Assembly: GCA_013816805.1 (NCBI GenBank)
Contig: JACDDS010000018.1
Span: 22,051-86,050, forward strand
Origin: Chitinophagales bacterium
GTDB taxonomy: Bacteria > Bacteroidota > Bacteroidia > Chitinophagales > UBA10324
Direction of reading: 5' to 3'
DNA: 64,000 nt
Part shown: positions 19,263 through 28,761 of the stretch, piece by piece
Layout: the number at the start of each line of letters is the position of its first letter
Numbering within the stretch: the first letter of the stretch is position 1
Made by a program: the position numbers and the translations under genes
Notes under the pieces: model-generated
The model's database searches: none
Seen by the model: only the letters and a program-made list of their open reading frames with translations
Told to the model about the DNA's origin: nothing

Positions 19263-19448
19263 TTACGCATTGAATGTCCCTTCTTTTGAAAAATTTCGTA
19301 CAAATAATTCATACATGGTTACTTTGCTTACAGGAGGCACCGTTAATGGAACTCTTGAAGAAGCGTGTTTCTTTTCTGTATGAAGACAGGAATAGAATGA
19401 AAAAAGGCACAAGAAACAAACTAAAAACGGAAAAAGGTTTTTTTTCAT
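19263..19448 (-). CDS. N-terminal fragment of the frameshifted GH13 lipoprotein
   Basis: A 61-residue frame with a lipoprotein signal (hydrophobic run ending FYSC, Cys21), a linker, and the start of a GH13 barrel (MYELFVRNFSKEGTFNA), then an immediate TAA. In the next frame the sequence continues as IPRLDAIKAMG into the fragment at 18094-19236. The intact protein would be a lipid-anchored amylase of about 450 residues in the periplasm or on the outer membrane. Confidence 0.8.
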   Translation of the reverse strand: MKKNLFPFLVCFLCLFSFYSCLHTEKKHASSRVPLTVPPVSKVTMYELFVRNFSKEGTFNA

Positions 19449-19558
19449 AAGGCGGTATGAGCAGAAATCAGCAGCTGAATATACAATATGCTAAAATCTT
19501 ATTAATGTAGCTGAAAGCACTCCAAAATAAAAGATAATTTTAGCCACTAAATTATTTC

Positions 19559-20962
19559 ATGAGCAACTACGATGTAACGGTAATTGGATCCGGTCCGGGA
19601 GGATATGTTGCAGCCATTCGTTGTGCGCAACTCGGAATGAAGACTGCTATTATTGAAAAATATTTAACGCTGGGTGGAACCTGCACGAATGTGGGCTGCA
19701 TTCCGTCAAAGGCATTGCTCGATTCTACAGAGTATTTTTTTAATGCTACCCACCACTTTAAAGCGCATGGCATCCATATAGAAAATCCTTCCGTCGATTT
19801 TTTACAGATGATAAACAGGAAAAACGAGGTAGTAAAGACAAATACTGCCGGACTTAATTTCCTGATGAAAAAAAATAAAATTGATGTCTATTCCGGTTTA
19901 GGAAGTTTTGTTTCAAACAATAAAATTGCCATAAGGAAAACCGATGGGAGCAGAGAAGAGATCGATTCTAAAAATATCATCATAGCAACCGGGAGCAAAC
20001 CGGCAACTCTTCCCGGAATCACAATAGATAAAAAACGCATCATCAGCTCCACTGAGGCATTATCACTCACAGCTATTCCAAAAGAGATGGTAGTTATTGG
20101 CGGTGGCATTATCGGCTGCGAGCTTGCGAGTGTGTATGCACGTATTGGTACCAAAGTAAAAATTGTTGAATACCTGGATTCGCTTATTGCAAATATGGAC
20201 GGTGATCTTGGGAAGGAATTGCTGCGTTGCATGAACAATATAGGAATTGAAAGTTTCCTTTCTCATAAAGTGATCAGTGCTATTGCCGAAGAAAATGTTG
20301 TGAACGTTACAGCTGAAAATGGAAAAGGAGAAAAGGTGGAACTAAAAGCTGATTATTGCCTGGTGGCTGTCGGTAGAAGACCGTACACTGAAAACTTAGC
20401 CCTGGAAAATGCAGGATTGCATACCGATGATAAGGGAAAGGTTCCGGTAAATGATCAGTTGCAAACTTCCGTGCCTTCGATCTATGCTATCGGAGATGTG
20501 ATACGTGGTGTTATGCTTGCACACAAAGCAGAAGATGAAGGTGTATTTGTAGCTGAAACAATCGCAGGTCAAAAACCGCATATCAATTATTCGCTTATTC
20601 CCGGAGTAGTTTATACATGGCCTGAGGTGGCTTCTGTAGGATTTACCGAGCAGGAATTAAAGCAAAAAAATTTATCATATAAAAAAGGTTCGTTTCCTTT
20701 CAAGGCAAGTGGCCGCGCCAGGGCTGCAATGGACACCGATGGCTTTGTTAAGGTGCTGGCCGATAAGGAGACCGATGAGATATTAGGCGTGCATATGATT
20801 GGCCCACGCATTGCAGATCTTATTGCAGAAGCGGTGGTAGCTATGGAATACAGAGCAAGTGCCGAAGATATTGCCCGCATTAGCCACGCTCACCCTACCT
20901 ATACGGAAGCTTTCCGTGAAGCATGTCTGATGGCTACTGAAAACAGGGCAATACACCTTTAA
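19559..20962 (+). CDS. lpdA: dihydrolipoyl dehydrogenase (E3)
   Basis: Full-length 467-residue flavoprotein that reoxidises lipoyl groups of the 2-oxoacid dehydrogenase and glycine cleavage complexes. It shows the FAD-binding IGSGPGGYVAAIRCAQ, the redox-active Cys42/Cys47 in GGTCTNVGCIPSKALL, the NAD-binding VIGGGIIGCELASVY, the second FAD motif SIYAIGDV, and the C-terminal dimer-interface HAHPTYTEAFREA with the active-site His-Glu. No partner E1 or E2 genes are adjacent. Confidence 0.98.
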   Translation: MSNYDVTVIGSGPGGYVAAIRCAQLGMKTAIIEKYLTLGGTCTNVGCIPSKALLDSTEYFFNATHHFKAHGIHIENPSVDFLQMINRKNEVVKTNTAGLNFLMKKNKIDVYSGLGSFVSNNKIAIRKTDGSREEIDSKNIIIATGSKPATLPGITIDKKRIISSTEALSLTAIPKEMVVIGGGIIGCELASVYARIGTKVKIVEYLDSLIANMDGDLGKELLRCMNNIGIESFLSHKVISAIAEENVVNVTAENGKGEKVELKADYCLVAVGRRPYTENLALENAGLHTDDKGKVPVNDQLQTSVPSIYAIGDVIRGVMLAHKAEDEGVFVAETIAGQKPHINYSLIPGVVYTWPEVASVGFTEQELKQKNLSYKKGSFPFKASGRARAAMDTDGFVKVLADKETDEILGVHMIGPRIADLIAEAVVAMEYRASAEDIARISHAHPTYTEAFREACLMATENRAIHL

Positions 20963-20968
20963 TAAATT

Positions 20969-21274
20969 TTATATATCAACTGGTTCTGATATACCTATCA
21001 GCTCATAATAATCACGGTAATCGTCATTATAAGGCTTCTTGAACACCTGATTAATGTAGACACCCAAACCCTTTTTCTTCTCAGCAAGCCCCATCATTTT
21101 ATTCCATTCATTCCTTTTAACATTCAAATAATGGAAAATTCTCGCCTCTTCCTTAAACTTAATCTCTATTATCTTTTCTTTTACAGAATAATCAATGCTG
21201 GATACAGCCTGAGAGCTTACTTTTCTATGATTCTCAGTGTTTAACCGAATGCCATATTTATCGGGAAGTTTCAT
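20969..21274 (-). CDS. KTSC-domain-like small protein
   Basis: A 101-residue protein. Its middle resembles the KTSC domain: SSQAVSSIDYSVKEK with strand IIEIKFKEEARIFHYLNV, followed by EWNKMMGLAEKKKGLGVYIN. KTSC is named for its occurrence at lysyl-tRNA synthetase C-termini and is of uncertain, possibly RNA-related function. The C-terminal extension with many Tyr and Asp (KPYNDDYRDYYELI) has no match I know. It is convergent with lpdA, only 6 nt between stops. Confidence 0.65.
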   Translation of the reverse strand: MKLPDKYGIRLNTENHRKVSSQAVSSIDYSVKEKIIEIKFKEEARIFHYLNVKRNEWNKMMGLAEKKKGLGVYINQVFKKPYNDDYRDYYELIGISEPVDI

Positions 21275-21395
21275 ATCAGACCGAAAATAATCTTCAAACC
21301 AAACTATTGATATTTATAAAGCAAGAAGCTTAATCTATTAATAACCTGTTGAAATTAAAACTGCTTTTTCCGGCAAATTAAAATCAATGTTTTAT

Positions 21396-21983
21396 CTATA
21401 TCGATTCGGCAACCACCTCCTGAACTTCCGGAACCATACGTTTTAGTAATCCTTCGATGCCTGCCTTAAGCGTAATCATAGAAGACGGGCAACCGCTGCA
21501 GGAGCCCTGTAACATAAGCGTTACAGTGCCTTCGTGGTAGGATTTAAATTTAATAGCGCCTCCATCCATTTCCACAGCAGGCTTTACATAGTTCTCAAGC
21601 ATTTCCTTAATCTTAGTTATCACAGTGCTTTCATCCTGTGAAGCTTCTGTTTTATTAGAGGGTTTATAATTTTTTGAAATAGTTTCCTTTCCTTCCTCCA
21701 GGTATTCTTTTACAAAAGAACGGAGTGCAGGGATCAGTTCGGTCCAATCCGCTTCTGGCGTTTTAGTTACGGTGACAAAATTATTCATGATAAAAACTCC
21801 CTTTACAAAAGGAAACCCAAAAAGCTCCGTAGCCAGTGGTGACTCTTTGGCAGCTGATTCATCCGCAAAATCCGCCGAATTGTTTGCATACAGCATTACA
21901 TCCGCTACAAACTTCATTGTTTCAGGGTTTGGAGTCATTTCAGTATATACATCTACTAACTTTTTATTAAGAGTGGTTTCCAT
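21396..21983 (-). CDS. NifU/Nfu-type iron-sulfur cluster carrier
   Basis: A 195-residue two-domain Nfu protein. The N-terminal Nfu_N domain (about 10-95) has TPNPETMKFVAD and FGFPFVKGVFIMNNFVTVTK. The C-terminal NifU domain (about 120-195) has VKPAVEMDGGAIKF and the cluster-binding CSGC in LQGSCSGCPSSMITLK. It would accept a [4Fe-4S] cluster from the scaffold and deliver it to client enzymes such as lipoate synthase or IspG. Complete, with both Cys present. Confidence 0.95.
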   Translation of the reverse strand: METTLNKKLVDVYTEMTPNPETMKFVADVMLYANNSADFADESAAKESPLATELFGFPFVKGVFIMNNFVTVTKTPEADWTELIPALRSFVKEYLEEGKETISKNYKPSNKTEASQDESTVITKIKEMLENYVKPAVEMDGGAIKFKSYHEGTVTLMLQGSCSGCPSSMITLKAGIEGLLKRMVPEVQEVVAESI

Positions 21984-22109
21984 TCAATTAAATTTTTTTA
22001 TAGCAAAATTAACAAAAACAGAGTCATGATAGTTCATAGGATATTAAATTATAGAAGAGGATATAAATGATGAATGTAACTTTCAGAAGATTTACTTAAG
22101 CTTTTAATA

Positions 22110-23192
22110 ATGAGAATAAGGAAAAGAAAGGCGTATCGCAGGCGACAGGCTGAAAAAAAGATCGGAATGCCGCCAGGGAATCTGGTTTACGTGGGGGATG
22201 AGCGGGAAGCCCCGGTCCGTATAACTGTGATAGATTTTGATGAAAAGCATTTTAATGAAAAAGTTTATTTCAGTGCTGAAGAATGTTTTCAGTATAAAAA
22301 TTCCTTGACAAACACCTGGATTAATGTAGCGGGTATTTATAAAACCGAAATAGTAGAAAAAATAGGCAAGTATTATGGAGTTAGTTCTTTGGTACTTGAA
22401 GACGTTGTAAACACAGATTCACGGCCAAAAGTAGACGATGATAAAGAGTATGTTTTTATTATTTTAAAGATGCTTACCTATGATAAGGTGCAGCACTGCT
22501 TAAAAATTGAGCAGATAAGCATGATCCTCGGTAAAAACTTTGTAATCTCTTTTCAGGAAGATGAAAAAGATTTGTTTGATAAGCTGCGTGAAAGATTACA
22601 TGATCCTGAGTCACGCATCCGAAAAATGGGATCCGATTACTTATGCTATACCTTAATGGATAAAATAGTGGATGAGTACTTTTTGATAATTGAATCTGTA
22701 GGAGAGGAGCTTGAAAAAATGGAAGAAGAAGTTGCGATGGAGCCATCGCAGCAGTTTCTGAAAAGGTATAACGACCTGAAGCAGGACAGCATTTTTCTTC
22801 GCAAATCAGTATGGCCTTTGCGCGAGGTGGTAAATTATTTATTGCGCAGTGAGGTGGCACAGGTTAAACCCGAAACATTACCTTATTTCCGTGACTTATA
22901 CGACCATATCGTTCAGGTTATAGATGCTACTGAAACTTACCGTGATCTCTTCAGTGATATTATGGACGTATACCTCTCCACACTCAGTTTGAGAATGAAT
23001 GAGGTGGTGAAGGTGCTTACCATTATCTCCACCATTTTTATTCCGCTCACCTTTATTGCTGGAGTATATGGTATGAATTTTCGTTTTATGCCGGAACTTA
23101 ACTGGAAATACGGCTACGCTTTCGCCTGGGGCCTTATGCTATCTGTAGCAGCCATAATGGTATTATATTTTAAAAAAAAGAAATGGTTCTAA
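22110..23192 (+). CDS. corA: magnesium/cobalt transport protein CorA
   Basis: A 360-residue CorA: a large soluble N-terminal cytoplasmic funnel, a long stalk helix (FSDIMDVYLSTLSLRMNEVVKV), two C-terminal transmembrane helices, and the selectivity GMN triad at 321-323 in GVYGMNFRFMPE. The basic C-terminal tail (KKKKWF) is typical. It imports Mg2+ (or Co2+/Ni2+) driven by membrane potential. It begins a plus-strand run with the next two genes, 66 and 81 nt apart. Confidence 0.95.
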   Translation: MRIRKRKAYRRRQAEKKIGMPPGNLVYVGDEREAPVRITVIDFDEKHFNEKVYFSAEECFQYKNSLTNTWINVAGIYKTEIVEKIGKYYGVSSLVLEDVVNTDSRPKVDDDKEYVFIILKMLTYDKVQHCLKIEQISMILGKNFVISFQEDEKDLFDKLRERLHDPESRIRKMGSDYLCYTLMDKIVDEYFLIIESVGEELEKMEEEVAMEPSQQFLKRYNDLKQDSIFLRKSVWPLREVVNYLLRSEVAQVKPETLPYFRDLYDHIVQVIDATETYRDLFSDIMDVYLSTLSLRMNEVVKVLTIISTIFIPLTFIAGVYGMNFRFMPELNWKYGYAFAWGLMLSVAAIMVLYFKKKKWF

Positions 23193-23258
23193 TTGGGTGA
23201 ATCATTCTGCCTGAAATTAAAAAAAGACTTGTTTATCTTTCAGATCTTTTAAGATACC

Positions 23259-24395
23259 ATGCTCGATCTGCCCATACTCAATGTCGCTATTGCCATGGTG
23301 TTTATTTTTTTTCTGCTCAGTATACTTACATCAGGAATAGTTGAGATAGTAACTTCCATTTTTCAGAAAAGAGGAAAAGACCTCCGTTGGGCCATTGATG
23401 AAGTTTTTAATGACCCAAGAAATAAGAACTGGACCGAGCTGATGTACGAACACCCGCTTATCGATGGGTTAAAGCGAACAGATGACCATCTTCCCAGTTA
23501 TATTTCTTCTGATGTATTTACCAAGGCGTTAATAGATGTAATGATTTTTGAAGGGAAGCAGATAAAAATAACTTCGAATCCGGATGGCAATATTGTGTAT
23601 ACTGAAATTTATCCGTCAGATAACGTTGCCGGGGAAATAACTTTTAAAGATAATCACGAAAGAACGTTTTATAACTTTAAGAAAGGTGTGCAGACATTGG
23701 GATCCAGCGATGTAAAAGCCTTTTTAAACAACTTTATTTATAAGTCGAAAGATTTTTTAGAACTGAAAGATCACCTGGAAGACTGGTATAATGAATATAT
23801 GGACCGCGCCACCGGGTGGTATAAAAGAGATCTCAGAAAATGGCTGTTCTTTTTCGGATTGTTGATTGCAATAGTGCTGAATGTAGATACCATTTATATT
23901 ACGGGTGTTATATACAGGAACAAAGATCTGCGAACGGCTTTAAATTACCAGGCCCAACAGGTAATCAACAGCGGCGGGTTAAAAATTAACCAGGACACAT
24001 TAGCCGGTGATTCTACAGGTACTTTGCGGGATAGCGCGATCTATTTTTCTGATATGAAAAGAAAAATGGACTCCATTGCATTTGTTTATAATGAAATTAA
24101 AGAATTAAACCTTCCAATCGGCTGGAAAATAGATTCGGCATATTTTCCCCATGATACTCTTTCTGTAAAAGATACCACAGTTGCATTAAAAATTAAAACC
24201 TATTGGCAACAGTTCCGGGGCTGCTATAGTGGTATTAAAAAAAATATAAAAATGAATGCGGACAAGCTTGGGCTGCTCACTTTTCTTGGATGGATTTTTA
24301 CTGCAATTGCTGTCTCCTTGGGAGCACCGTTTTGGTTTGATACTATGAAGAAATTTGTTAATATGAGGTCGACGGGAAATAAAACTGAAACCTGA
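23259..24395 (+). CDS. multi-span membrane protein of unknown function
   Basis: A 378-residue protein with a hydrophobic N-terminus (about 5-28), a soluble stretch of about 160 residues, a helix near 195-215, a second soluble region (about 225-330, probably on the opposite side), and a C-terminal helix near 338-358. The end, LGAPFWFDTMKKFVNMRSTGNK, is an ending I associate with a widespread uncharacterised membrane family. No catalytic motif is visible. It follows corA and precedes an amidohydrolase on the same strand, which may be an operon. Confidence 0.75.
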   Translation: MLDLPILNVAIAMVFIFFLLSILTSGIVEIVTSIFQKRGKDLRWAIDEVFNDPRNKNWTELMYEHPLIDGLKRTDDHLPSYISSDVFTKALIDVMIFEGKQIKITSNPDGNIVYTEIYPSDNVAGEITFKDNHERTFYNFKKGVQTLGSSDVKAFLNNFIYKSKDFLELKDHLEDWYNEYMDRATGWYKRDLRKWLFFFGLLIAIVLNVDTIYITGVIYRNKDLRTALNYQAQQVINSGGLKINQDTLAGDSTGTLRDSAIYFSDMKRKMDSIAFVYNEIKELNLPIGWKIDSAYFPHDTLSVKDTTVALKIKTYWQQFRGCYSGIKKNIKMNADKLGLLTFLGWIFTAIAVSLGAPFWFDTMKKFVNMRSTGNKTET

Positions 24396-24476
24396 TTCTA
24401 AATCCTTTTCTAAGTAATCTTTAACTATATTATTCTACCATGAAAAAATAAGATCTCAGTGTTAAATAACTTATAG

Positions 24477-25730
24477 ATGTTTTACAATTGCCATACCCAT
24501 ATATTTAATGCCAAGAGTGTTCCGGAAGATTTTCTCGGACACGGATTGATCCGATTATTAAGTAAAAGCAAGTTCTCCTTTTATCTTGTTTTTTACTGGA
24601 AGAGGGCATCACACTGGGTGGTAGTCAATCTTCAAAAGATTCCGGTAGTAAGTACTGTAATGCATTCAGATTCTTATGTTTTGGAAAAGGTAAGTGGCTG
24701 GCTTCGAAGGTCAGTTTTTACCCGTTGGCTTGCCCGTATTTTTGAATGGTTTGCGGATACACCTAAAGATTTCGTTGCAAAATATGCTTATCTTATAGAG
24801 GCAGGACGTGAAAAAAGCCAGGAACTCATCTTTGAAAAACTGAGGAAAATTCCGTGTTATTCTGAAGATACCCGCTTCGTGGTGCTTACTCTCAATATGG
24901 ACCATATGGCTGCGGGAATGCCGCGTATAAATTATCTGACCCAGCTGTCTTTTATTACCCGGCTCAAAAAAAAATATCCTCAGCATCTCTTACCATTTCT
25001 TTGCATCGATCCCCGAAGCGGAGATGAAAAGCAACTGCTAAGTTTTGCACGCCACTACATCGAAGATCTAGGCTATATCGGAATAAAGTTTTATCCTGCA
25101 TTAGGTTTTTACCCCTTTGACCCAAGGCTTAAATTATTATATGAGTATGCCCAGGAAAAGGAAATTCCTATAATGACCCATTGTACAAAAGGGGGCGTTT
25201 TTTATAAAGGAGAGCTAACCGCCGACCACCTGCATCCAAGGGATCTGGATAATAAATTTATTGATACCGTATTTATTGATACTTCACAATTAAGAAACCG
25301 TGTTTTCAAGAATAATTTTTCCAATCCGGATAATTACCGTCTGGTATTAGAGCGGTTCCCGGAACTGAAGATATGCATGGCTCATTATGGAGGAAGTGAT
25401 CAGATAATGGATTACTTAAGGACTAAAAATGAAAAATCGTGGTATTATAAAATTAAAAGGATGCTGGTAGAATATAGAAATGTGTACACCGATGTCTCTT
25501 ATACTCTGTTCGAAACACACGTCTTCAAACTATTGAAAGAGGACATCTTAAGCGATGAGGTTGGTGATAAAATTTTATTTGGCACAGATTACTATATGAC
25601 CGAACAGGAGAAAAATGAAAAAGATCTGGTTTCTGATTTTCGGAAAGTGCTTAATGAATCGCTCTTTATGAAAATTGCGCTCAGGAACCCGGAAAAATAT
25701 TTAAAATCAGCGTTCTATTATCCTCCATAG
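24477..25730 (+). CDS. amidohydrolase-family metal-dependent hydrolase
   Basis: A 417-residue TIM-barrel hydrolase of the amidohydrolase_2 type. Metal-ligand positions are visible: the N-terminal NCHTHIF (HxH), GIKFYPALG on a central strand, IMTHCTKGG, CMAHYGGSDQ, and a C-terminal LFGTDYYM carrying the conserved Asp. An insert at about 30-110 is unusual in length and basic/aromatic. The protein is cytoplasmic (no signal) and its substrate is unknown. It lies 81 nt behind the membrane protein at 23259 and may work with it. Confidence 0.82.
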   Translation: MFYNCHTHIFNAKSVPEDFLGHGLIRLLSKSKFSFYLVFYWKRASHWVVVNLQKIPVVSTVMHSDSYVLEKVSGWLRRSVFTRWLARIFEWFADTPKDFVAKYAYLIEAGREKSQELIFEKLRKIPCYSEDTRFVVLTLNMDHMAAGMPRINYLTQLSFITRLKKKYPQHLLPFLCIDPRSGDEKQLLSFARHYIEDLGYIGIKFYPALGFYPFDPRLKLLYEYAQEKEIPIMTHCTKGGVFYKGELTADHLHPRDLDNKFIDTVFIDTSQLRNRVFKNNFSNPDNYRLVLERFPELKICMAHYGGSDQIMDYLRTKNEKSWYYKIKRMLVEYRNVYTDVSYTLFETHVFKLLKEDILSDEVGDKILFGTDYYMTEQEKNEKDLVSDFRKVLNESLFMKIALRNPEKYLKSAFYYPP

Positions 25731-25795
25731 CAGATTGAATCTTAATATGGATTCTAACTTAACATATTTGTATTATAGTAAGAATATTAAAAAAC

Positions 25796-26275
25796 TTATT
25801 TCTTATAAATTGAATTTGCTGCCTTCCATGCCTGTTCCGGTTCATAGCCTTTTCGAATCAGAAAATCGGAAAGCTTTTTTTTGCAAGTAAAAATGTTCAG
25901 ATCTTTAAATGACGCTGCCTTTTTCTCGGCTAATTTCCGGAGCGTAGCTTCATACTCATCTTTATTAAGCTCCGTCATTGCCTTGTTAATGCAGTAACCG
26001 GAAATAGCCCGCCGTTTAAGTTCATTAACTATTTTATTTCGGCCCCAGTTTTTCATTCTGAATTTTCCACGCGCAAATGCCCTGGCAAAACGTTCTTCAT
26101 CAAGAAATCCTTCTTCTATCAGGATTGTAATGCTGTTTTCCAATTCATTGCCTCTTTCACCGAGTTCTAATAATTTGTGTCGAACCTCCTGGTGACTGCG
26201 CTCCTGGTAGGCGCAATATTTTCTCATCCGCTCCACCACCTGCGCATGAGTTAAGGTTTTATTTTTTGAAACCAT
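25796..26275 (-). CDS. recX: regulatory protein RecX
   Basis: A 159-residue RecX, a modulator that binds RecA filaments. Its three-helix repeats are visible: RMRKYCAYQERSHQEVRHKL, then ILIEEGFLDEERFARAFARG with RMKNWGRNKIVNEL, then the third repeat KLSDFLIRKGYEPEQAW. Normal length. It lies 60 nt downstream of porZ on the same strand. Confidence 0.95.
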   Translation of the reverse strand: MVSKNKTLTHAQVVERMRKYCAYQERSHQEVRHKLLELGERGNELENSITILIEEGFLDEERFARAFARGKFRMKNWGRNKIVNELKRRAISGYCINKAMTELNKDEYEATLRKLAEKKAASFKDLNIFTCKKKLSDFLIRKGYEPEQAWKAANSIYKK

Positions 26276-26335
26276 ATTAATTTAGAGCCGGGAAATATGG
26301 GAGAGCAATAACTAACAGTATGGAGATATGTAACC

Positions 26336-28645
26336 TTATCTCATCATCAGCAATTTTCCTATACAGGAAATGCTTCCATCTTCATTTGAAATCAGCACAA
26401 GGTAAACGCCGCTTTCCGCCCGTTGACCACGATAGTTATTTCCGTTCCATATTATCTGGCCGCCATTAGCTTTGGTTCGAAAAATCAGATTGCCGGCTAT
26501 ATCCGTAATCCTCACTTCAGCATTATTGGAAACGCCGCTAATAGCAATAGGCCCGGAATAATTTTCGCGCACGGGATTAGGGAAAATAGTTGGTGAACAG
26601 CTGCCCGAAGGATTAAGGGTAGCATCACCACGATAGACCATTAATCCCTTTTCTGTTCCAATATAAATGTCCCCGGTTGAATTGTCGATGCTCAGCGCAT
26701 CTATAAAATTTATAAAAAGAGGACTGTTATCAGCCGTGAAATGCTGAAGCTGCTGCGTACCATCAGCCGAAAATAGCCAGAGTCCATTATCGGTGGCAAA
26801 CCATTTCCGGTTCGCACCATCCACAACAATTTTTTTGACATTTTCTGTACCCAGCAGATAACCATTGTATCCATCTTCCGCAGTAATTACAATCTGTTGC
26901 CCTTCACACCCTGATTCTGAAAAAACATCACCAGGGCAGTAAAAAATGGATACTCCTTCATTTGTTCCTACCCAAATATTTCCATCCTGATCAGTAGCAA
27001 TGCAGTTGACATTTGAAGTTTGTAAGTTCCCGGATCCGGCTCCCACGGTTATAAGTCTGTACTGATCATCGTTTGGATCGTCGAGGCTGTTTCCCGGATC
27101 ATATACCATAACTCCAAGGCGAGGCAAAATAAACCATACATGTCCGAACTGGTCAAAGGAAATCTGGGTAATCCACTGCTGAATCAGAGGAAAAGGTGGT
27201 TTAAACCGCAACCAGGTTCCATCTTTTTTGCGAACCGAAATGGGATCTAAAGCACCAAGATTCGAGCACCACATATTTCCCTGGACATCAAAAGCAATAC
27301 CTGCAACTTTAACACGTGCAAGATCACCGTTCGTTCCCTCAAGAGTGCTGTTGCTCATATCAAACTGATTCGTAATCCCTTTTTGATCGTCAAATTCGGC
27401 AATACCTCTCCACCAACTTCCAAAGTATACAAGGTTATTCTGAGGATTTATAGCAGTACAAACAATATCGAAAGTGTCTATAAATCCAGGCGTATTAAAA
27501 GCATCATAGTGATTCCATGTGCCATCTACCCTGGTGAAAAATCCGGTTGCATTAAAAGTAAAACCGAATGAAGGATTATACCCACCAGAAGCAATGTAAA
27601 CATTGTGGTTAGAGCTGTTTACTGCCATATCGAACACATTCGAAGTCCACGGTCCGTCAGGATAAATTGTTTCTAAAAAATTGCTGGGGAACTTCTCCAG
27701 TCCGGCATACAGATCTGCAATCCAGACAATGCCTCTGTCTGAAATTGCCTGGTAGGGTTGGGGTGAAGCTATGGAATCTATTAAACCGGTGGTGTGCAAA
27801 ATTGAAACCTGGGCTTTTCCACCTCCCGTTTGACAGATTAACAAAGAATTTGTATTCGATTCAAGCTTTTTTATGCTGCTGCCAGGGCGTACAAAAAATG
27901 GAATCCAGCCTAAGTCATTCAATTCAAAAACGGAATCTCCTTTGGCAGCGTAAACGTTACCATTAAAAAAGGAGGCATCAATATAATTTCCTGTATGAAT
28001 TCCCTCAGCCGGAGTATAGCTATGCCAATCACTGTAGTTGGCAAGATTAGGGTCATTAAGTGCACCCCGCAATATTCCGGAAATGGTAGCAGCGTACAAA
28101 TAATTTCCATCTGAGGTAACACTGTTTACCTGCAATGAATTACCTGTGGAGCCAATATAGTAGGTATCTTTTATCTCATGTTTAAGAAGGTCAACCACCA
28201 CAATACCAAAGCCGCAGCTGAGATAGGCAAAATCGCCATAGATAAAAATGCTGTATATCGTTTTATCACCGGTTATACTCTTGCGCTGTATATCGGAAAT
28301 ATTGATCACGGCTCCATTTTGCATAATATCAATGTTGCTGTTTTGATAGCAAATAAGCAGCAGATTATGAATTGAATCGAAGGCGATAACCCGGGTTTCA
28401 ATATCAGAAAGGCCATTGATTTTAGTATAGCGCTCCAGTGAATTGTCATTCTTATCAATAGAGTACATCGATAGCAAGGTGGCGCAATAAATCTTATTTG
28501 GAGACGCTGTAACGCTTAATGCATTTCTATATGGAAGCATTTCATCCCATTGTCCCAGCCCTAGTGTCTGTGCCTTAGCATGATGTATATAAGAAAACTG
28601 AATAAAGAATACAGATACTATATACAGAATGGAAAAATTTCTCAT
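26336..28645 (-). CDS. porZ: T9SS component PorZ-like protein (two-propeller, type A tail)
   Basis: About 769 residues from the ATG at 28645, which directly starts a signal peptide (MRNFSILYIVSVFFIQ...AKAQ). An upstream ATG at 28741 would add 32 non-signal residues and is less likely. The N-terminal segment (GQWDEMLPYRNALSV, KIYCATLLSMYSIDK, KINGLSDIETRVIAF, AYLSCGFGIVVVDL, EIKDTYYIGSTG) matches PorZ, the surface protein that helps deliver anionic LPS to T9SS cargo. The propeller continues with WIGT/NIWVGTNEGVSI blades, and the protein ends with its own type A sorting domain (PSGSCSPTIFPNPV to GKLLMMR). It fits the many T9SS cargo genes in the window. Confidence 0.88.
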   Translation of the reverse strand: MRNFSILYIVSVFFIQFSYIHHAKAQTLGLGQWDEMLPYRNALSVTASPNKIYCATLLSMYSIDKNDNSLERYTKINGLSDIETRVIAFDSIHNLLLICYQNSNIDIMQNGAVINISDIQRKSITGDKTIYSIFIYGDFAYLSCGFGIVVVDLLKHEIKDTYYIGSTGNSLQVNSVTSDGNYLYAATISGILRGALNDPNLANYSDWHSYTPAEGIHTGNYIDASFFNGNVYAAKGDSVFELNDLGWIPFFVRPGSSIKKLESNTNSLLICQTGGGKAQVSILHTTGLIDSIASPQPYQAISDRGIVWIADLYAGLEKFPSNFLETIYPDGPWTSNVFDMAVNSSNHNVYIASGGYNPSFGFTFNATGFFTRVDGTWNHYDAFNTPGFIDTFDIVCTAINPQNNLVYFGSWWRGIAEFDDQKGITNQFDMSNSTLEGTNGDLARVKVAGIAFDVQGNMWCSNLGALDPISVRKKDGTWLRFKPPFPLIQQWITQISFDQFGHVWFILPRLGVMVYDPGNSLDDPNDDQYRLITVGAGSGNLQTSNVNCIATDQDGNIWVGTNEGVSIFYCPGDVFSESGCEGQQIVITAEDGYNGYLLGTENVKKIVVDGANRKWFATDNGLWLFSADGTQQLQHFTADNSPLFINFIDALSIDNSTGDIYIGTEKGLMVYRGDATLNPSGSCSPTIFPNPVRENYSGPIAISGVSNNAEVRITDIAGNLIFRTKANGGQIIWNGNNYRGQRAESGVYLVLISNEDGSISCIGKLLMMR

Positions 28646-28761
28646 AATTAAAGCGAAAATAAACTTTTGAAGTCCTCTCGAAACGAGCCCCGTCCTGAAA
28701 TATTTCACCAGAACGGGCATAAAGGATCGTAATTGCAGCATGCAATATCTTCTGACTATCG

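Noticed and set aside
22474..22860. 128-residue minus-strand open frame
   Set aside because: Antisense to corA; no family features.
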